Of a stretch of 64,000 nt of DNA, positions 1 to 9,291 are shown one piece after another. The stretch covers positions 1,922,001-1,986,000 of the forward strand of contig NZ_CP189882.1 of NCBI RefSeq assembly GCF_052050035.1, given 5' to 3'. Both the position numbers and the translations under genes were made by a program. Source of the stretch: Symbiopectobacterium purcellii_A. Its GTDB lineage: Bacteria; Pseudomonadota; Gammaproteobacteria; Enterobacterales; Enterobacteriaceae. The notes below the pieces were generated by a model. It was not told the origin of the DNA, searched no databases, and saw nothing but the letters and a program-made list of their open reading frames with translations. Each line of letters starts with the position of its first letter. The first letter of the stretch is position 1.

Positions 1-1
1 T

Positions 2-385
2 CGCGTAGCGGCGGCCGGTCGCCATATGGGGCGCGGTAACGGCTATCTGGCAACGGTCGGAGCGGTAGCCCCCTTTGTTGGGCTGTTCGGTACGGTCTGG
101 GGCATCATGAACAGCTTTATCGGTATTGCGCAAACGCAAACCACCAATCTGGCCGTCGTCGCGCCGGGGATCGCTGAGGCGCTGTTGGCCACCGCGATTG
201 GTCTGGTTGCCGCCATCCCGGCAGTAGTGATTTACAACGTGTTTGCTCGCGGTATCGGCAGCTATAAAGCGCTGATGGGTGATGTGGCGGCACAGGTGCT
301 TTTGCTGGTGAGCCGCGATTTAGATGTGGCCGCGAGTAACGGTAACCGTTTGACCGCCGCTAATCAAAAACTGCGGGTGGGTTAA
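2..385 (+). CDS. exbB: ExbB, energy-transducing subunit of the TonB system (3' part)
   Basis: C-terminal half of ExbB, the inner-membrane proton-channel subunit that with ExbD powers TonB-dependent uptake across the outer membrane. The frame is open from the window edge, so the N-terminal half lies outside. Two hydrophobic segments are visible: one around VAPFVGLFGTVWGIM and one around ALLATAIGLVAAIPAVVIYN, the paired helices that bracket the cytoplasmic loop in the ExbB/TolQ/MotA family. The stop codon is 3 bases before the exbD start, so the two are co-transcribed. The internal methionine at 26 is not the true start. Confidence 0.93.
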   Translation, partial: RVAAAGRHMGRGNGYLATVGAVAPFVGLFGTVWGIMNSFIGIAQTQTTNLAVVAPGIAEALLATAIGLVAAIPAVVIYNVFARGIGSYKALMGDVAAQVLLLVSRDLDVAASNGNRLTAANQKLRVG

Positions 386-388
386 GTT

Positions 389-811
389 ATGGCGATGCAT
401 TTGCACGATGATACGAGCGGTGACAGCGAGATGCATGACATCAACGTCACGCCGTTCATTGACGTGATGCTGGTGCTGCTGATCATCTTCATGGTGGCAG
501 CGCCGCTGGCGACCGTCGATATTCGTGTCGACTTGCCAGCGTCCACGGCAGTGCCGCAACCTCGTCCGGAAAAGCCGGTATATTTGACGGTGAAGGCGGA
601 CAAGCAGCTGTATGTGGGTGATATTGCCGTGAGCGAGACAGGGCTCACGACTCTGCTGGATGAGCAAACGGGTGCTAACAAAGAGACCACCATTTTCTTC
701 CAGGCCGACAAAACCGTTGATTACGAAACCATGATGCGTGTTATGGATACCTTGCGCAAAGCGGGCTATCTGAAAGTCGGATTGGTGGGTATGGAGTCAG
801 CGGGTAAATAA
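389..811 (+). CDS. exbD: ExbD, TonB-system proton channel subunit
   Basis: 140 residues, the usual ExbD length. A short cytoplasmic N-terminus is followed by the single membrane helix VMLVLLIIFMVAAPLA, preceded by the conserved INVTPFID motif whose aspartate (D25) is the proton-carrying residue in this family. The periplasmic domain follows and ends in a typical VMDTLRKAGYLKVGLVG stretch. It forms an operon with exbB, only 3 bases apart. Nothing looks degraded, so TonB-dependent import of iron chelates or vitamins is probably still energised. Confidence 0.96.
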   Translation: MAMHLHDDTSGDSEMHDINVTPFIDVMLVLLIIFMVAAPLATVDIRVDLPASTAVPQPRPEKPVYLTVKADKQLYVGDIAVSETGLTTLLDEQTGANKETTIFFQADKTVDYETMMRVMDTLRKAGYLKVGLVGMESAGK

Positions 812-820
812 TTGCCTGTA

Positions 821-845
821 CCGTCCCGCGCTTCTGGAGGGACGG
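821..845 (+). terminator. Stem-loop after exbD
   Basis: A 7-bp perfect inverted repeat, CCGTCCC / GGGACGG, with an 11-base loop lies 9 bases after the exbD stop. There is no long T run after it, so it may be a weak terminator or a transcript-end hairpin. Confidence 0.4.
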
Positions 846-1273
846 CTTGTCATTCTGTGTGCTCAGGTAAAAGGCGGATATTGCCCCTTTGCCTACGGCG
901 TCCCCGTATAACCCCATCAACGTCAAACTCTCTCCCCAACACATCGTGTAAAGTGTGCCGTCAGCAACGTGCCTAGGTCATTCACGATTTCACACCGGCT
1001 TTTTATCTTGAAGACATGGCTTGCGCTTTCGGCAGCGGTGACGCTGCTTGTTTGCACTACAGCACGGTGTAATGATTACAACAGGTTGATTTTTCACCGC
1101 CATGACGCATTATGAGAGGTTACGAGTAACTTATCGAACTAAGATAAGGTTTTACCGTGCAATCACGCATAGCACAGGGAATATAGCGGTGGAATTGGTA
1201 ATGCGTAATATTCTGATTTTTGTTTTAACGCGCGCGGGTGTGTCATGCGTGTCATAGCACCAGGAGAGGCCTG
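846..1273. other. Non-coding stretch between exbD and yhbP
   Basis: About 430 bases with no convincing gene on either strand. It must carry the yhbP promoter, but I see no clear -35/-10 pair or operator. It could be the decayed remains of a gene. I recognise no fragment of a known family. Confidence 0.4.
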
Positions 1274-1723
1274 ATGAGCAAAGGAAATGAGCTGTCTATT
1301 ATTTCCCGCTATATGAAAAAGCTGCATGTGTTGACGCTATGCGTAGGGAGATATTCGGAATTATGGTGTGCGAGCTGCTTCTATACTTATGACAAAAATG
1401 AGGTCGCTTTCTACATCATGACAGAAACCTCGACGCGCCATGGTGAAATGATGCTGCGCTACCCGGCAATTGCCGGGACGATTGCTGGTCAACCCAAAAC
1501 CGTCATGCTGATCAAAGGGGTGCAGTTCAGCGGTCAGGCCTTACTGCTACAGGGCGAAGATGCCGTGTCGGCCCGCGAACGCTACACCCAGCGTTTCCCC
1601 ATCGCGCGAGGGGCCACCTCACCCGTTTGGCGCCTGGGGATCGATACCCTGAAGATGACGGACAACACGCTGGGTTTTGGCACCAAGCGCCATTGGCATC
1701 GCGATGAGGAAAACGACGAGTAA
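1274..1723 (+). CDS. yhbP: YhbP family protein (UPF0306, FMN-binding split-barrel type)
   Basis: About 149 residues resembling E. coli YhbP: an ISRYMKKLHVLTLCV opening, then ELWCASCFYTYD, VAFYIMTE..TRHGEM, GTIAGQPKTVMLIKGVQF and the C-terminal TDNTLGFG motif. The fold is related to pyridoxamine-phosphate-oxidase-like flavin-binding barrels, but no reaction is established. I chose the ATG at 1274 because AGGAG lies just upstream at 1262 and the length matches the family. An upstream in-frame ATG at 1238 would add a tail without family support. It is followed 28 bases later by yraR. Confidence 0.85.
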   Translation: MSKGNELSIISRYMKKLHVLTLCVGRYSELWCASCFYTYDKNEVAFYIMTETSTRHGEMMLRYPAIAGTIAGQPKTVMLIKGVQFSGQALLLQGEDAVSARERYTQRFPIARGATSPVWRLGIDTLKMTDNTLGFGTKRHWHRDEENDE

Positions 1724-1751
1724 CTGAATGCATCCGGCAACAGGAGGAGCC

Positions 1752-2417
1752 ATGAGTCGAGTAGTGCTGCTAGGCGCGACAGGATTGATTGGGCAGGAAT
1801 TGCTGAAGCTGCTGCAAGCCAATAGCCGGGTAGAGGTTATCTACGCGCCCACGCGCAGGCCGCTGCCCACACAGGACAAACTGGTCAATCCTTGTCATGA
1901 AGATGTGCGCGTTGCGCTGGCGCAATTGCATGAGCCGGTCGATATCGTGTTTTGCTGCCTGGGGACCACGCGCAAGCAGGCGGGCAGCAAACAGGCGTTT
2001 CGCTTTGTGGATTACACGCTGGTGGTCGACAGTGCTGCGCATGCCAAGGCGCTGGGAGCAACTCACCTGCTCACGGTGAGCGCCATGAGAGCCAATGCCA
2101 CGTCACCGTTTTTCTATTCACGCATCAAAGGTGAAATGGAAGCGGCGCTGCGTCAGCAAGGTTGGCGACATTTGACCCTGGTACGCCCTTCACTGCTGTT
2201 GGGTGAGCGCACAACGCCGCGGCCGCTGGAGCACTTGTCAGCGCCGTTGTTCAAATTGTTACCGGCCAAATGGCGAGCGATAGAAGGTAAAGCCGTAGCG
2301 CGGGCACTGATGAATCACGCCTTTTCACCCGAACCGAAAGCCAGTGTGACGGTGCTCGAAGCCGAGGAGCTGCGCGTCTGGGGCAGTCCGCCGCTTGCGC
2401 CGGAACTGCACGGTTAA
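1752..2417 (+). CDS. yraR: YraR-like NAD(P)-binding short-chain dehydrogenase-type protein
   Basis: 221 residues of the atypical NAD(P)-binding Rossmann family. It opens with the dinucleotide-binding loop VVLLGATGLIGQELL. VDIVFCCLGTTRKQAGSK, the SAM stretch and the YSRIKGEME segment (Tyr and Lys of the SDR pair) match YraR. Start at 1752 is set by the strong AGGAGG six bases upstream; the earlier in-frame ATG at 1728 overlaps that site. No substrate is known. The neighbourhood yhbP-yraR resembles the yhb/yra region of enteric genomes. Confidence 0.82.
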   Translation: MSRVVLLGATGLIGQELLKLLQANSRVEVIYAPTRRPLPTQDKLVNPCHEDVRVALAQLHEPVDIVFCCLGTTRKQAGSKQAFRFVDYTLVVDSAAHAKALGATHLLTVSAMRANATSPFFYSRIKGEMEAALRQQGWRHLTLVRPSLLLGERTTPRPLEHLSAPLFKLLPAKWRAIEGKAVARALMNHAFSPEPKASVTVLEAEELRVWGSPPLAPELHG

Positions 2418-2428
2418 CTCTGCGTCTG

Positions 2429-2831
2429 TTATCGCAGACGATGGACAACCTGATTGCTGCTGCCGCGCCAGATTAACGCAGGATCTTTGAGATCCTGTAC
2501 AAATTTACCGTCCACCAGTACGTTGATCAGTGACACAACCTGTTGTTGTTCGGGCGTAAGCTCAGCGAGCAGGTAGCCAGTCCACATCCAGATGTCTTTT
2601 CCGGGGCATTCGGCATGAATGCGCTCCACCAGACGCAGCACATCCGGTACGTTTTGCGGATGGAGCGGATCGCCGCCGGAAAGCGTCAAGCCCTGGCGCG
2701 GAATCTGTGTATCCTGCAAATCGGCAATGATCTGGTCTTCCAGTGCCTGAGTAAAAGGCTGGCCGGAATTGAGCCGCCAGGTGCTTTTGTTGTAGCAACC
2801 TGGGCATTGGTGCACGCAACCGGAAACAAAC
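2429..2831 (-). pseudogene. nrdG: Anaerobic ribonucleotide reductase activase NrdG, 5' end removed by IS21
   Basis: NrdG is the radical-SAM enzyme that installs the glycyl radical on NrdD for anaerobic dNTP synthesis. What remains runs from FVSGCVHQCPGCYNKSTW to the C-terminus ...GSSNQVVHRLR. It includes the CxxCxxxC-like cluster region (the GC, QC and GC cysteines), the LSGGDPLHPQNVP motif and the WMWTGY segment. About 20 N-terminal residues are missing: homology stops at about 2830, where the IS21 terminal sequence begins. The missing piece was not found elsewhere in the window. Without its own start signals it is probably inactive. Confidence 0.9.
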
Positions 2832-2893
2832 TGTCAATACCGATTGAATTCTGACCCACCCTGCCAAAGTAAAACTGACCCACCCCCTTTGAA

Positions 2894-3682
2894 TTACTCG
2901 AGCGTAGCTGCTTTAGTTTTCTTCTGGATCTGACCGCTTTTCAGCTTATCTTTCAGTCGATAGCTTTGACCGCTGATTTGCGCGATATGCGCATGGTGAA
3001 GCAGCCGATCCAGCATCGCCGCCGTCAGAGTTTCATCATCTCCGAATGTCCCCGACCACTGGGTAAACGGCAGGTTGCTGGTCAGGACCACGCTGCCTGA
3101 TTCATACCGTTTAGCGATAACCTGGAAGAACAGATTGGCTTCCATTTTACCGAAGGGAAGGTAGCCAACCTCATCTATGATCAACAACTTAGGCTTACCC
3201 ACAACGCGATTAAGATAGCTTTTTAACTCCCCCTGACGATGTGATGCGAGCAGCTGTAGCATCAGATCTGCGGCTGTGACGAACCGAATACTCATTCCGG
3301 CCATCGCGGCTCTGTAGCCGAGTGCTGTCGCCAGGTGCGTTTTACCTACCCCGGACGGACCCAGCAAGACCAGGTTCTCCTGACGCTCGATAAACGCCAG
3401 CCCGGCCAACTCCTGGATCTGACTGCGAGGTACGCCACTCGCAAAGGCGAAATCAAACTGCTCCAGCGTCTTGATCACCGGTAGGCCTGATAAACGCAAA
3501 ATAGTCTGCCGGCGCCGTTCGTTCAGCCCATCATGCTGAAGCTGTAAAGCAGCTTCAAGGAAGTCGGCATGAGTGCCGTTGCTGTCGATCGTCGTCTGAG
3601 CAACGGCGGGCCACTCAGCCGGTAATCTATCGAGCTTAAGCTGCTCGCAGAGCGCTGCGATACGATCATGCTGGAGGTTCAT
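2894..3682 (-). CDS. istB: IstB, AAA+ transposition helper ATPase of IS21
   Basis: 262 residues, normal for IstB. Visible are the Walker A loop (LLGPSGVGKTHLA), Walker B (LLIIDEVGYL), a sensor-like VLTSNLPF and the MLDRLLHHAHIAQISGQSYRLK C-terminal block. IstB loads on target DNA and activates the IstA transposase. The start ATG (MNLQHDRIAAL) overlaps the istA stop by ATGA coupling, the standard arrangement. The gene is intact, but its partner istA is interrupted. Confidence 0.93.
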   Translation of the reverse strand: MNLQHDRIAALCEQLKLDRLPAEWPAVAQTTIDSNGTHADFLEAALQLQHDGLNERRRQTILRLSGLPVIKTLEQFDFAFASGVPRSQIQELAGLAFIERQENLVLLGPSGVGKTHLATALGYRAAMAGMSIRFVTAADLMLQLLASHRQGELKSYLNRVVGKPKLLIIDEVGYLPFGKMEANLFFQVIAKRYESGSVVLTSNLPFTQWSGTFGDDETLTAAMLDRLLHHAHIAQISGQSYRLKDKLKSGQIQKKTKAATLE

Positions 3683-4792
3683 GCTTCTACCTCCAGTAGC
3701 GCCTGATACGTAGCCAACGGGTGCTGGAGACTCTCTGTGGGTATGGGGCGCGAGCAACTCGCCGGTACCGGTGGAGGCAATGCCAGTGTTATCTTCGGCA
3801 ATGGCAACAACGCAGCCCGCTCACGCGGCATGCGTTGTTCAGGCGGAATACCGGTGGTGCCATGTTTACGGGTGTTGGCAACGGTGATCAACCACTCACC
3901 AATGCGTGCATTAGCCGCGGGGACGTCCAGTATCAGCCCAGCCTGGCGAAACGTGGCGGCAAGCGGCACAACAAAGCTGTTCTTGAGGTAATGGTTGAAG
4001 CGTTCGATCTTGCCCTTAGTCTTGGCGCGGTAGGGATGGCAAACTTTAGGCGTAAAGGCATACTTCTCAGCCAGTTGCGTCAACTGTGGGTTCCAGCGAT
4101 GCTTGCCGGGCCCGTAGACATCACGCTCAATAATGATGGCCTTGGCGTTGTCGAACAGCAACTGATGCGGAGTTCCGCCAAAGAACTTAAGTGCAGACTC
4201 AATGCCGTCACACCAGGCTGCGGACTCCTGGTTGCTGTAGAACTTGACGAAAGTCGCCCGACTCCAGCCCAGCGTAGCGACGAAGGCCAGCAACGGGTTA
4301 TGGCCCTGCCTGACGATGGTGAAATCAACCTGCATCTGTACGCCGGGTTCGGTCTCAAAGCGCGTGACCGCCTCAGTATAGCCAACCGACTTAAAAATGA
4401 TTACAGCCGATGCCCTGATATGTGGCAAAGAAGCATAGCTGGCTGTTATCAAAATAATGTCGCTTAGCTATAACGGGCTGCTTCATGGGGTGTAGAAATG
4501 CGGTAAGCATGCTATAGCCGCCATCATATCCCCGTTGGCCTATCTCGCGCAGCAGCACACTGGCCGGTATCCACTGTGGTCTGGCAGCAGCAACGCGCTC
4601 GAGAACATACGGCTTGAACGGGTCAAGCTTGCATGTTCTAGGCATACGCGGCTTGTAACGCATGTCAGCCACCGGTAGTGGACTACGGATATATCGTCGA
4701 ACGGTCTCGCGGGAGCATGAAAGCTGCCGCGCGATGGCGCGGATGGACATGCCTTGACGGTGTAAAACGTGAATCTCCACTCTGGTCTCCAA
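3679..4792 (-). pseudogene. istA: IstA transposase of IS21, interrupted by a MITE
   Basis: The N-terminal part, from a TTG at 4792, holds the helix-turn-helix MSIRAIARQLSCSRETVRRYI. The C-terminal part holds the DDE core (QMQVDFTIVRQG, LLFDNAKAII and the catalytic-Glu segment AKTKGKIERFNHYL). A 92-bp MITE plus a duplicated TA (4377-4472) shifts the frame between ...HPMKQPV and TEAVTRFE. Removing the MITE and one TA joins the two parts perfectly, giving an uninterrupted protein. The break is therefore recent and the only lesion I see. Confidence 0.92.
4379..4470 (+). mobile_element. MITE-1 copy 1 (92 bp, in istA)
   Basis: 92-bp miniature element flanked by TA on both sides (4377-4378, 4471-4472). 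It begins TAGCCAACCGACTTAA and ends ..AATGTCGCTTAGCTA. It belongs to the sequence variant with GCCGATG and TGTGGC in the interior (variant A). Excision restores istA exactly. Confidence 0.93.
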
Positions 4793-4878
4793 TAAACTAG
4801 TTGCTGAATAGAGACTTGCATTTTTTGTCAGGCTATTGAGAATAAAAAGAGGTTTAACTTAGAGAATAAAGGTTTGAA

Positions 4879-5316
4879 ATGATCAACAAAGAGCGGTTGT
4901 TACGAGATAATCGTTTATGTAAAGCAATCATTGGATTATCAGTCGAAGAATTGAAAAATTTAGCCGCTGAATTTTCAGCTTGTTATTTGATTTATCGGAA
5001 AAAGAATCGAAAAGATCACGAGCGGCAGATGGGTGCAGGGCAGAAAGGATTTATCCCAACCCCATTAGATAAACTGCTTTTTATTTTATTGTATTTAAAA
5101 TGTTATCCGACCTATGATTTGCAAGGACTTCTTTTTGGTTTAGATAGAACACGGGTATGTCGCTGGGTAAAAATATTATTGCCGGTTTTAGAGATGACCT
5201 TGGGGCGAGAATGTGTTTTGCCCGCTCGTCAAATTCGCTCTGCTGAGGAATTTTTTCGCGCCTTTCCTGGAGTTAAAGACGTCTTTATTGATGGGACAGA
5301 GCGACCTGTCCAAAAG
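4879..5316 (+). pseudogene. IS5-superfamily transposase, N-terminal fragment
   Basis: About 146 residues of a transposase with an N-terminal helix-turn-helix region (PLDKLLFILLYLKCYPTYDLQGLLFGLDRTRVCRWVKILLP) and the start of the DDE domain (KDVFIDGTERPVQ). This resembles the ISL2-like branch of the IS5 family (DDE_Tnp_4 type). It is cut at 5316 by the end of an IS903-like element, and the missing C-terminal half does not reappear on the far side (6373 onward). A deletion or recombination must have followed. The left end of this element probably lies near 4815. Its base composition is AT-rich compared with the surrounding enteric genes. Confidence 0.7.
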
Positions 5317-6372
5317 GGCTTTGTTGAATAAATCGAACTTTCAGGGGATCGCCGGATCAAAGCACTATCATCGCTCCCGATAGCAGCTCCCCATGGCAAA
5401 GCAAAAGTTTAAAATCACCAACTGGCCCACCTACAACAAAGCACTCAGACAACGCGGCTCCCTGACGGTCTGGCTTGATGAGTCGGCCATCGCTGCATGG
5501 ACTGACAGTTCTTCGCCTGAAGGTCGTGGTCGGCCGCTTTACTACACCGATATGGCTGTTACCACGGTTTTGATGATAAAGCGCGTGTTTAACCTGTCGC
5601 TCCGGGCATTACAGGGCTTTGTCGACTCGGTTTTTACACTGATGAGCCTGCCACTGCGCTGCCCGGACTACTCTCTGGTCAGTCGGCGGGCAAAAACCGT
5701 CAGTATCAGCATAAAAACGCCAACGCGTGGTGAAATCTCGCATCTGGTCATCGACAGTACCGGTCTGAAGGTCTTTGGCGAAGGTGAATGGAAAGTCAGG
5801 CAGCATGGGGCTGACAGACGAAGAGTGTGGCGCAAGCTTCATCTGGCAGCAGACAGTGCGACGCATGAGATTATCTGTGCCGACTTATCGCTCAGCGGAA
5901 CGACAGATGCGCAGGCACTGCCGTGCCTGATTAACCAAACCCACCGAAAAATCAGGGAAGTGTCAGCAGACGGTGCTTATGACGCCCGTTACTGCCACGA
6001 TGCGTTGCTAAGAAAGAAAATCAGGCCCCTTATCCCGCCGCGAAGCGGAGCCAAATACTGGCCGGACAAGTACCATGAACGTAACCATGCGGTGGCGAAT
6101 CAGCGTCTGAGCGGGAGTAATGATATGTGGAAAAAGAAAGTGGGTTATCACCGGCGTTCAGTGGCAGAAACAGCGATGTTCCGCATAAAAACTTTGCTGG
6201 GTGGCCATCTGAGCCTGCGTGACTATGAGGCTCAAGTAGGTGAAGCCATAGCGATGGTCAAAGCGCTGAACCGTATGACGTTGTTGGGTATGCCACACAG
6301 CGTCAGGATAGGATAACAGGTGTAGCAGAGGGAGTCATCCTGTCGGCTAATTCTGATTTATTCAACAAAGCC
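5317..6372 (+). mobile_element. IS903-like element (IS5 family), complete
   Basis: 1056 bp bounded by 18-bp-class inverted repeats GGCTTTGTTGAATAAATC at the left and its complement at the right. The 9 bases on each side (GTCCAAAAG and TAGAGAACG) differ, so there is no target-site duplication. This indicates rearrangement after insertion. The solo left end at 39539 belongs to the same family. Confidence 0.93.
5393..6316 (+). CDS. IS903-type transposase
   Basis: 307 residues, the same length as the classical IS903 transposase, a DDE enzyme of the IS5 family. Visible are DMAVTTVLMIKRVFNLSLRALQGF (DNA-binding part), the first catalytic Asp in HLVIDSTGLKVFGEGEW, the second in VSADGAYDAR, and a C-terminal YHRRSVAETAMFRIK segment with the catalytic Glu. 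The frame is intact. It is a plausible source of activity for the 189-bp miniature element, which shares the GGCTTTGTTGAATAA ends. Confidence 0.95.
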   Translation: MAKQKFKITNWPTYNKALRQRGSLTVWLDESAIAAWTDSSSPEGRGRPLYYTDMAVTTVLMIKRVFNLSLRALQGFVDSVFTLMSLPLRCPDYSLVSRRAKTVSISIKTPTRGEISHLVIDSTGLKVFGEGEWKVRQHGADRRRVWRKLHLAADSATHEIICADLSLSGTTDAQALPCLINQTHRKIREVSADGAYDARYCHDALLRKKIRPLIPPRSGAKYWPDKYHERNHAVANQRLSGSNDMWKKKVGYHRRSVAETAMFRIKTLLGGHLSLRDYEAQVGEAIAMVKALNRMTLLGMPHSVRIG

Positions 6373-6679
6373 TAGAGAACGATAAGTTGTCTTACAGGAA
6401 AAACCTTATCAGCAATAATTAATAGCACTAAAAACAATTCCATAGACATTAAAATGACAATTTAGAAATCAATTACCATCAATTGTTTCATTCAGTTACC
6501 TACATCTTTTGTGATACGAGTCATTCCGTAAAGTGGTATAATAGGTTAGTTTACCCCTGAATATGAGGGGAAATTATTTTGACTTAATTTTTTAATTCCC
6601 TTCATTACGCACCGGGTTTTATTTATAGAGCAATAATAGTCGCACCACGAATATATCTTCGAGACTTCTGGAGACCCGA
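6373..6679. other. AT-rich leader upstream of dctP
   Basis: About 300 AT-rich bases with no gene. A small perfect inverted repeat CCCCTGAATATGAGGGG lies at about 6555-6571 and could be an operator or hairpin. A likely Shine-Dalgarno (CTGGAG) sits before the dctP ATG. The left part may be the far flank of an earlier transposon. Confidence 0.4.
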
Positions 6680-7855
6680 ATGAAGCTATCCAAAACACTG
6701 ATAGGCATCTGCCTAAGCTCCGCCACGCTGTTTATGAGTTATTCAGCCAGTGCATTGCAAATCAAAGCATCCGATGTTCACCCCGAAGGCTATCCCAATG
6801 TGGTAGCCGTACAAAAAATGGGAGAGAAATTAAAAGCCGCCACGGATGGAAAACTGGAAATAAAAACCTTTCCAGGCGGGGTGTTAGGTGATGAGAAGCA
6901 AATGATTGAGCAGGCACAATTGGGTGCCATCGATATTATTCGTGTATCCATGACCCCCGTTGCCGCCATTTTGCCAGAAATCGAAGTGTTTACCCTGCCC
7001 TATATTTTCCGTGATGAAGATCATATGCACAAAGTGCTAGACGGAAAAATTGGTCAGGAAATTGGTGACAAGATTACCAATAACAGGCTTTGTTGAATAA
7101 TTTAACATGCTGATTTACATAATTATTATAACACTTCAACAACTAAGTTTTCCAGCCGTAATGCTTTTTATTGTGCTAACTACTTGATTTGTCGTTCTAA
7201 CAAAATACAGTCTCTGTACATGCATTCTACCTAAAGAAGATGTAAATCAAACGGTTAAATTATTCAACAAAGCCCCAATAACAGCAAATCCAAGCTGGTG
7301 TTCCTTGGCTGGATGGATGCCGGTACACGTAACCTGATCACCAAAGCCCCGGTCGCCAAACCAGAAGACCTCAAAGGCATGAAGATTCGTGTCCAGAGCA
7401 GCCCGGTAGCACTGGCTACGCTGAAAGCCATGGGTGCCAACTCTATCGCTATGGGGACCAGTGAAGTGTTCAGCGGCATGCAAACCTGCGTTATCGATGG
7501 CACGGAAAACAATCCGCCCACATTCGTCGCGCACAACTACATGCCGGTCGCTAAAAACTTTACCTGGAGCCGTCATTTTATTATTCCGGAACTGTTCCTC
7601 TATTCAAAAACCAAATGGGATAAACTCACCAAAGATCAACAGGAATTGATTCTTAAATTAGCGAAAGAAGCACAACTTGAACAGCGTGAATTGTGGAATG
7701 CCTATAACCATCAGTCGTTAGATAAAATGAAGGCTGGCGGCGTGAATTTCTACGACATTGATACCGATTACTATTACAAAGCGACACAACCGGTACGCGA
7801 TCAGTTTGGCGCAAAATACCAAGACCTGATCAAAGCTGTGGAAGCTGTGAAATAG
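6680..7855 (+). pseudogene. dctP: TRAP transporter periplasmic binding protein (DctP family), split by a miniature element
   Basis: The periplasmic solute receptor of a tripartite C4-dicarboxylate-type transporter. It has a cleavable signal peptide (KTLIGICLSSATLFMSYSASA), then a DctP domain: MGEKLKAATDGKLEIKTFPGG, EVFTLPYIFRDEDHMHKVLDG, LKGMKIRVQSSPVALATLKAMGA and YMPVAKNFTWSRHF. A 189-bp element (7086-7274) with a 9-bp duplication CCAATAACA stops translation at ...ITNNRLC. Removing the element and one duplication rebuilds a 325-residue protein, the family length. The membrane partners DctQ/DctM are not in the window. Ligand unknown. Confidence 0.92.
7086..7274 (+). mobile_element. MITE-2 copy a (189 bp, in dctP)
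   Basis: 189 bp with termini GGCTTTGTTGAATAATTTAA and its complement, and no coding capacity. It is flanked by perfect 9-bp direct repeats CCAATAACA (7077-7085 and 7275-7283). The first 15 bases match the end of the IS903-like element, and the 9-bp duplication is also the IS903 habit. It is therefore inferred to be moved in trans by that transposase. Confidence 0.93.
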
Positions 7856-8018
7856 TTTATCGTTAATAATGCGAGCCGAGTCTGTAAAGAATTTCGTGTA
7901 AATGGCTCCATCGCTTAACCGGAAATCCGATCTCCATACATCAACATGAATTGGCTCATAGCCGGTTTCCAGTCTCTGATTGGTAGGGTCCATTTAGCCG
8001 AGATATTATGCAAGGCTA

Positions 8019-8934
8019 GGCTGTGTCCCTTAATTGCTTGAGCTATAGTATCCATCTGTTTCTAAGACACTTTGGATTATGGCTCGCTACGATCTTTCTG
8101 ATGAAGCATGGGCAATCATTGAGCCCTTGTTACCAACCGTTTTGACATCTCCGCAGGCAGGCCGGCCATGGGCAGAACATCGCAAAATCGTCAACGGCAT
8201 GTTCTGGATACTGTGTTCAGGTGCCCCATGGCGTGATTTACCTGAACGTTACGGCCCATGGAAAACCGTTTATAACCGTTTCAATAGATGGTCAAAGTCT
8301 GGAGTTATTAACATTATTTTTAATAAGTTACTTTCATTTTTTGATGCTCATGGACTTGTTGACTGGTCAGCCACTGCGCTGGATGGCAGCAATATCCGTG
8401 CGCTCAAATGTGCGGCTGGCGCTCAAAAAAACATCCCGATATTACCAACGATAACAGCCTGGGTCGCTCACGAGGTGGTTATGGCACCAAAATCCACATG
8501 GCGACTGACGGAAGCGGCATCCCGCTAAATATCGTACTGAGTGCTGGGCAGGCTCACGAAAGCCTGTTCGCGTTACGACTCCTGGACGGCATTGGCGTGC
8601 AACGGCAGAACGGTAGCATGAAGCGTCGTGGTCATGCGGTACTGGCTGACAAAGCCTACTCTGGCAATGCACTCCGTAACGAGTTGAAAAGAAAAGGGAT
8701 AAGAGCGGTTATTCCCCGAAAATCAAATGAAAAACTGGCTTCAGATGGACGCTCACAACTTTATCGTGATGCTTATCGCCGTCGCAACGTTGTAGAAAGA
8801 TGTTTTGGCCGTTTAAAGGAATATAGACGAATTGCCACACGTTATGAAAAAACGGCAAGAAACTATCTAGCAATGGTGAAACTGGGCTGCATCCGCTTGT
8901 TTTACGCCCGGTTACGTAATTAAGGGACACAACC
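8019..8934 (+). mobile_element. IS5-family element (IS427 group), copy A, complete
   Basis: 916 bp with ends GGCTGTGTCCCTTAATT / AATTAAGGGACACAACC, inserted in a CTAG site with TA duplicated on both sides. The empty site is recovered as IS256 sequence when it is removed. The same element occurs at 16093-17008 (916 bp, opposite orientation) and truncated at 34178-34612. Confidence 0.94.
8079..8923 (+). CDS. IS427-group transposase, two frames joined by a programmed frameshift
   Basis: The first frame runs from 8079 (MARYDLSDEAWAIIEPLLP) through the first catalytic Asp (SATALDGSNIRALK). It meets a run of seven A at about 8426, where ribosomes must slip to the second frame (to 8923). The second frame contains DNSLGRSRGGYGTKIHM, HAVLADKAYSG (second Asp) and RRRNVVERCFGRLKEYRRIATRYEK (Glu). 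Two overlapping frames joined at an A run are typical of this IS group. The second frame ends 11 bases before the element end. Looks functional. Confidence 0.88.
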
Positions 8935-9199
8935 TAGATAGAATAATTTTAGCACCGAATCATCCGTTGGAAATATTCGTCGCGTTTTCGTTATCTTGCG
9001 CAATGAAGCATTTAACGACTCTATCGCGTTGGTGGTGTAGATAACCTTGCGAATCTCCTGCGGAAAATCAAACATGACGATGAGACGTTCCCAATTATTT
9101 CTCCACGATGGGCTGATCGTCGGGAACTGCTCATCCCATTTGGCCGCGAAGGCATCCAGGGCCTCTTCAGCGCCCTCTAGCGTTGCGGAACTATAGATA

Positions 9200-9291
9200 T
9201 AGCCAAGCGACATTATTTTGATAACAGCCAGCTATGCTTCTTTGCCGCATATCAGGGCATAGGATGTAATCATTTTTAAGTCGGTTGGCTA
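9200..9291 (-). mobile_element. MITE-1 copy 2 (92 bp, in IS256 transposase)
   Basis: 92 bp between TA dinucleotides (9198-9199, 9292-9293). It belongs to the major variant B, identical base for base to copies 5-10. Removal rejoins the IS256 coding sequence exactly (..CGCACTATCTATAG.. in the intact copy). Confidence 0.93.

Larger units (their letters stand above)
2832..4815 (-). mobile_element. IS21-family element, truncated at its istA-side end
   Basis: Contains istA and istB in the usual overlapping arrangement on the minus strand. The nrdG-side end begins at about 2832 (TGTCAATACCGATTG) and carries the short internal repeats TGACCCACC at 2852 and 2877, as expected for the multiple-terminal-repeat ends of IS21 elements. 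The other end is not resolved: only a few tens of bases lie between the istA start (4792) and the beginning of a different IS near 4810-4820. The element is therefore likely cut there. A MITE sits inside istA. Confidence 0.8.

Noticed and set aside
3679..4452. A single protein starting inside the MITE and running through the istA 3' part
   Set aside because: The apparent N-terminus (TASYASLPHIRA..) comes from the inserted MITE, as does the similar start at 9191-9904. The true gene is the interrupted istA.
3721..4467. A 248-codon plus-strand frame across istA
   Set aside because: Antisense shadow of the transposase; it runs through a MITE and has no family features.
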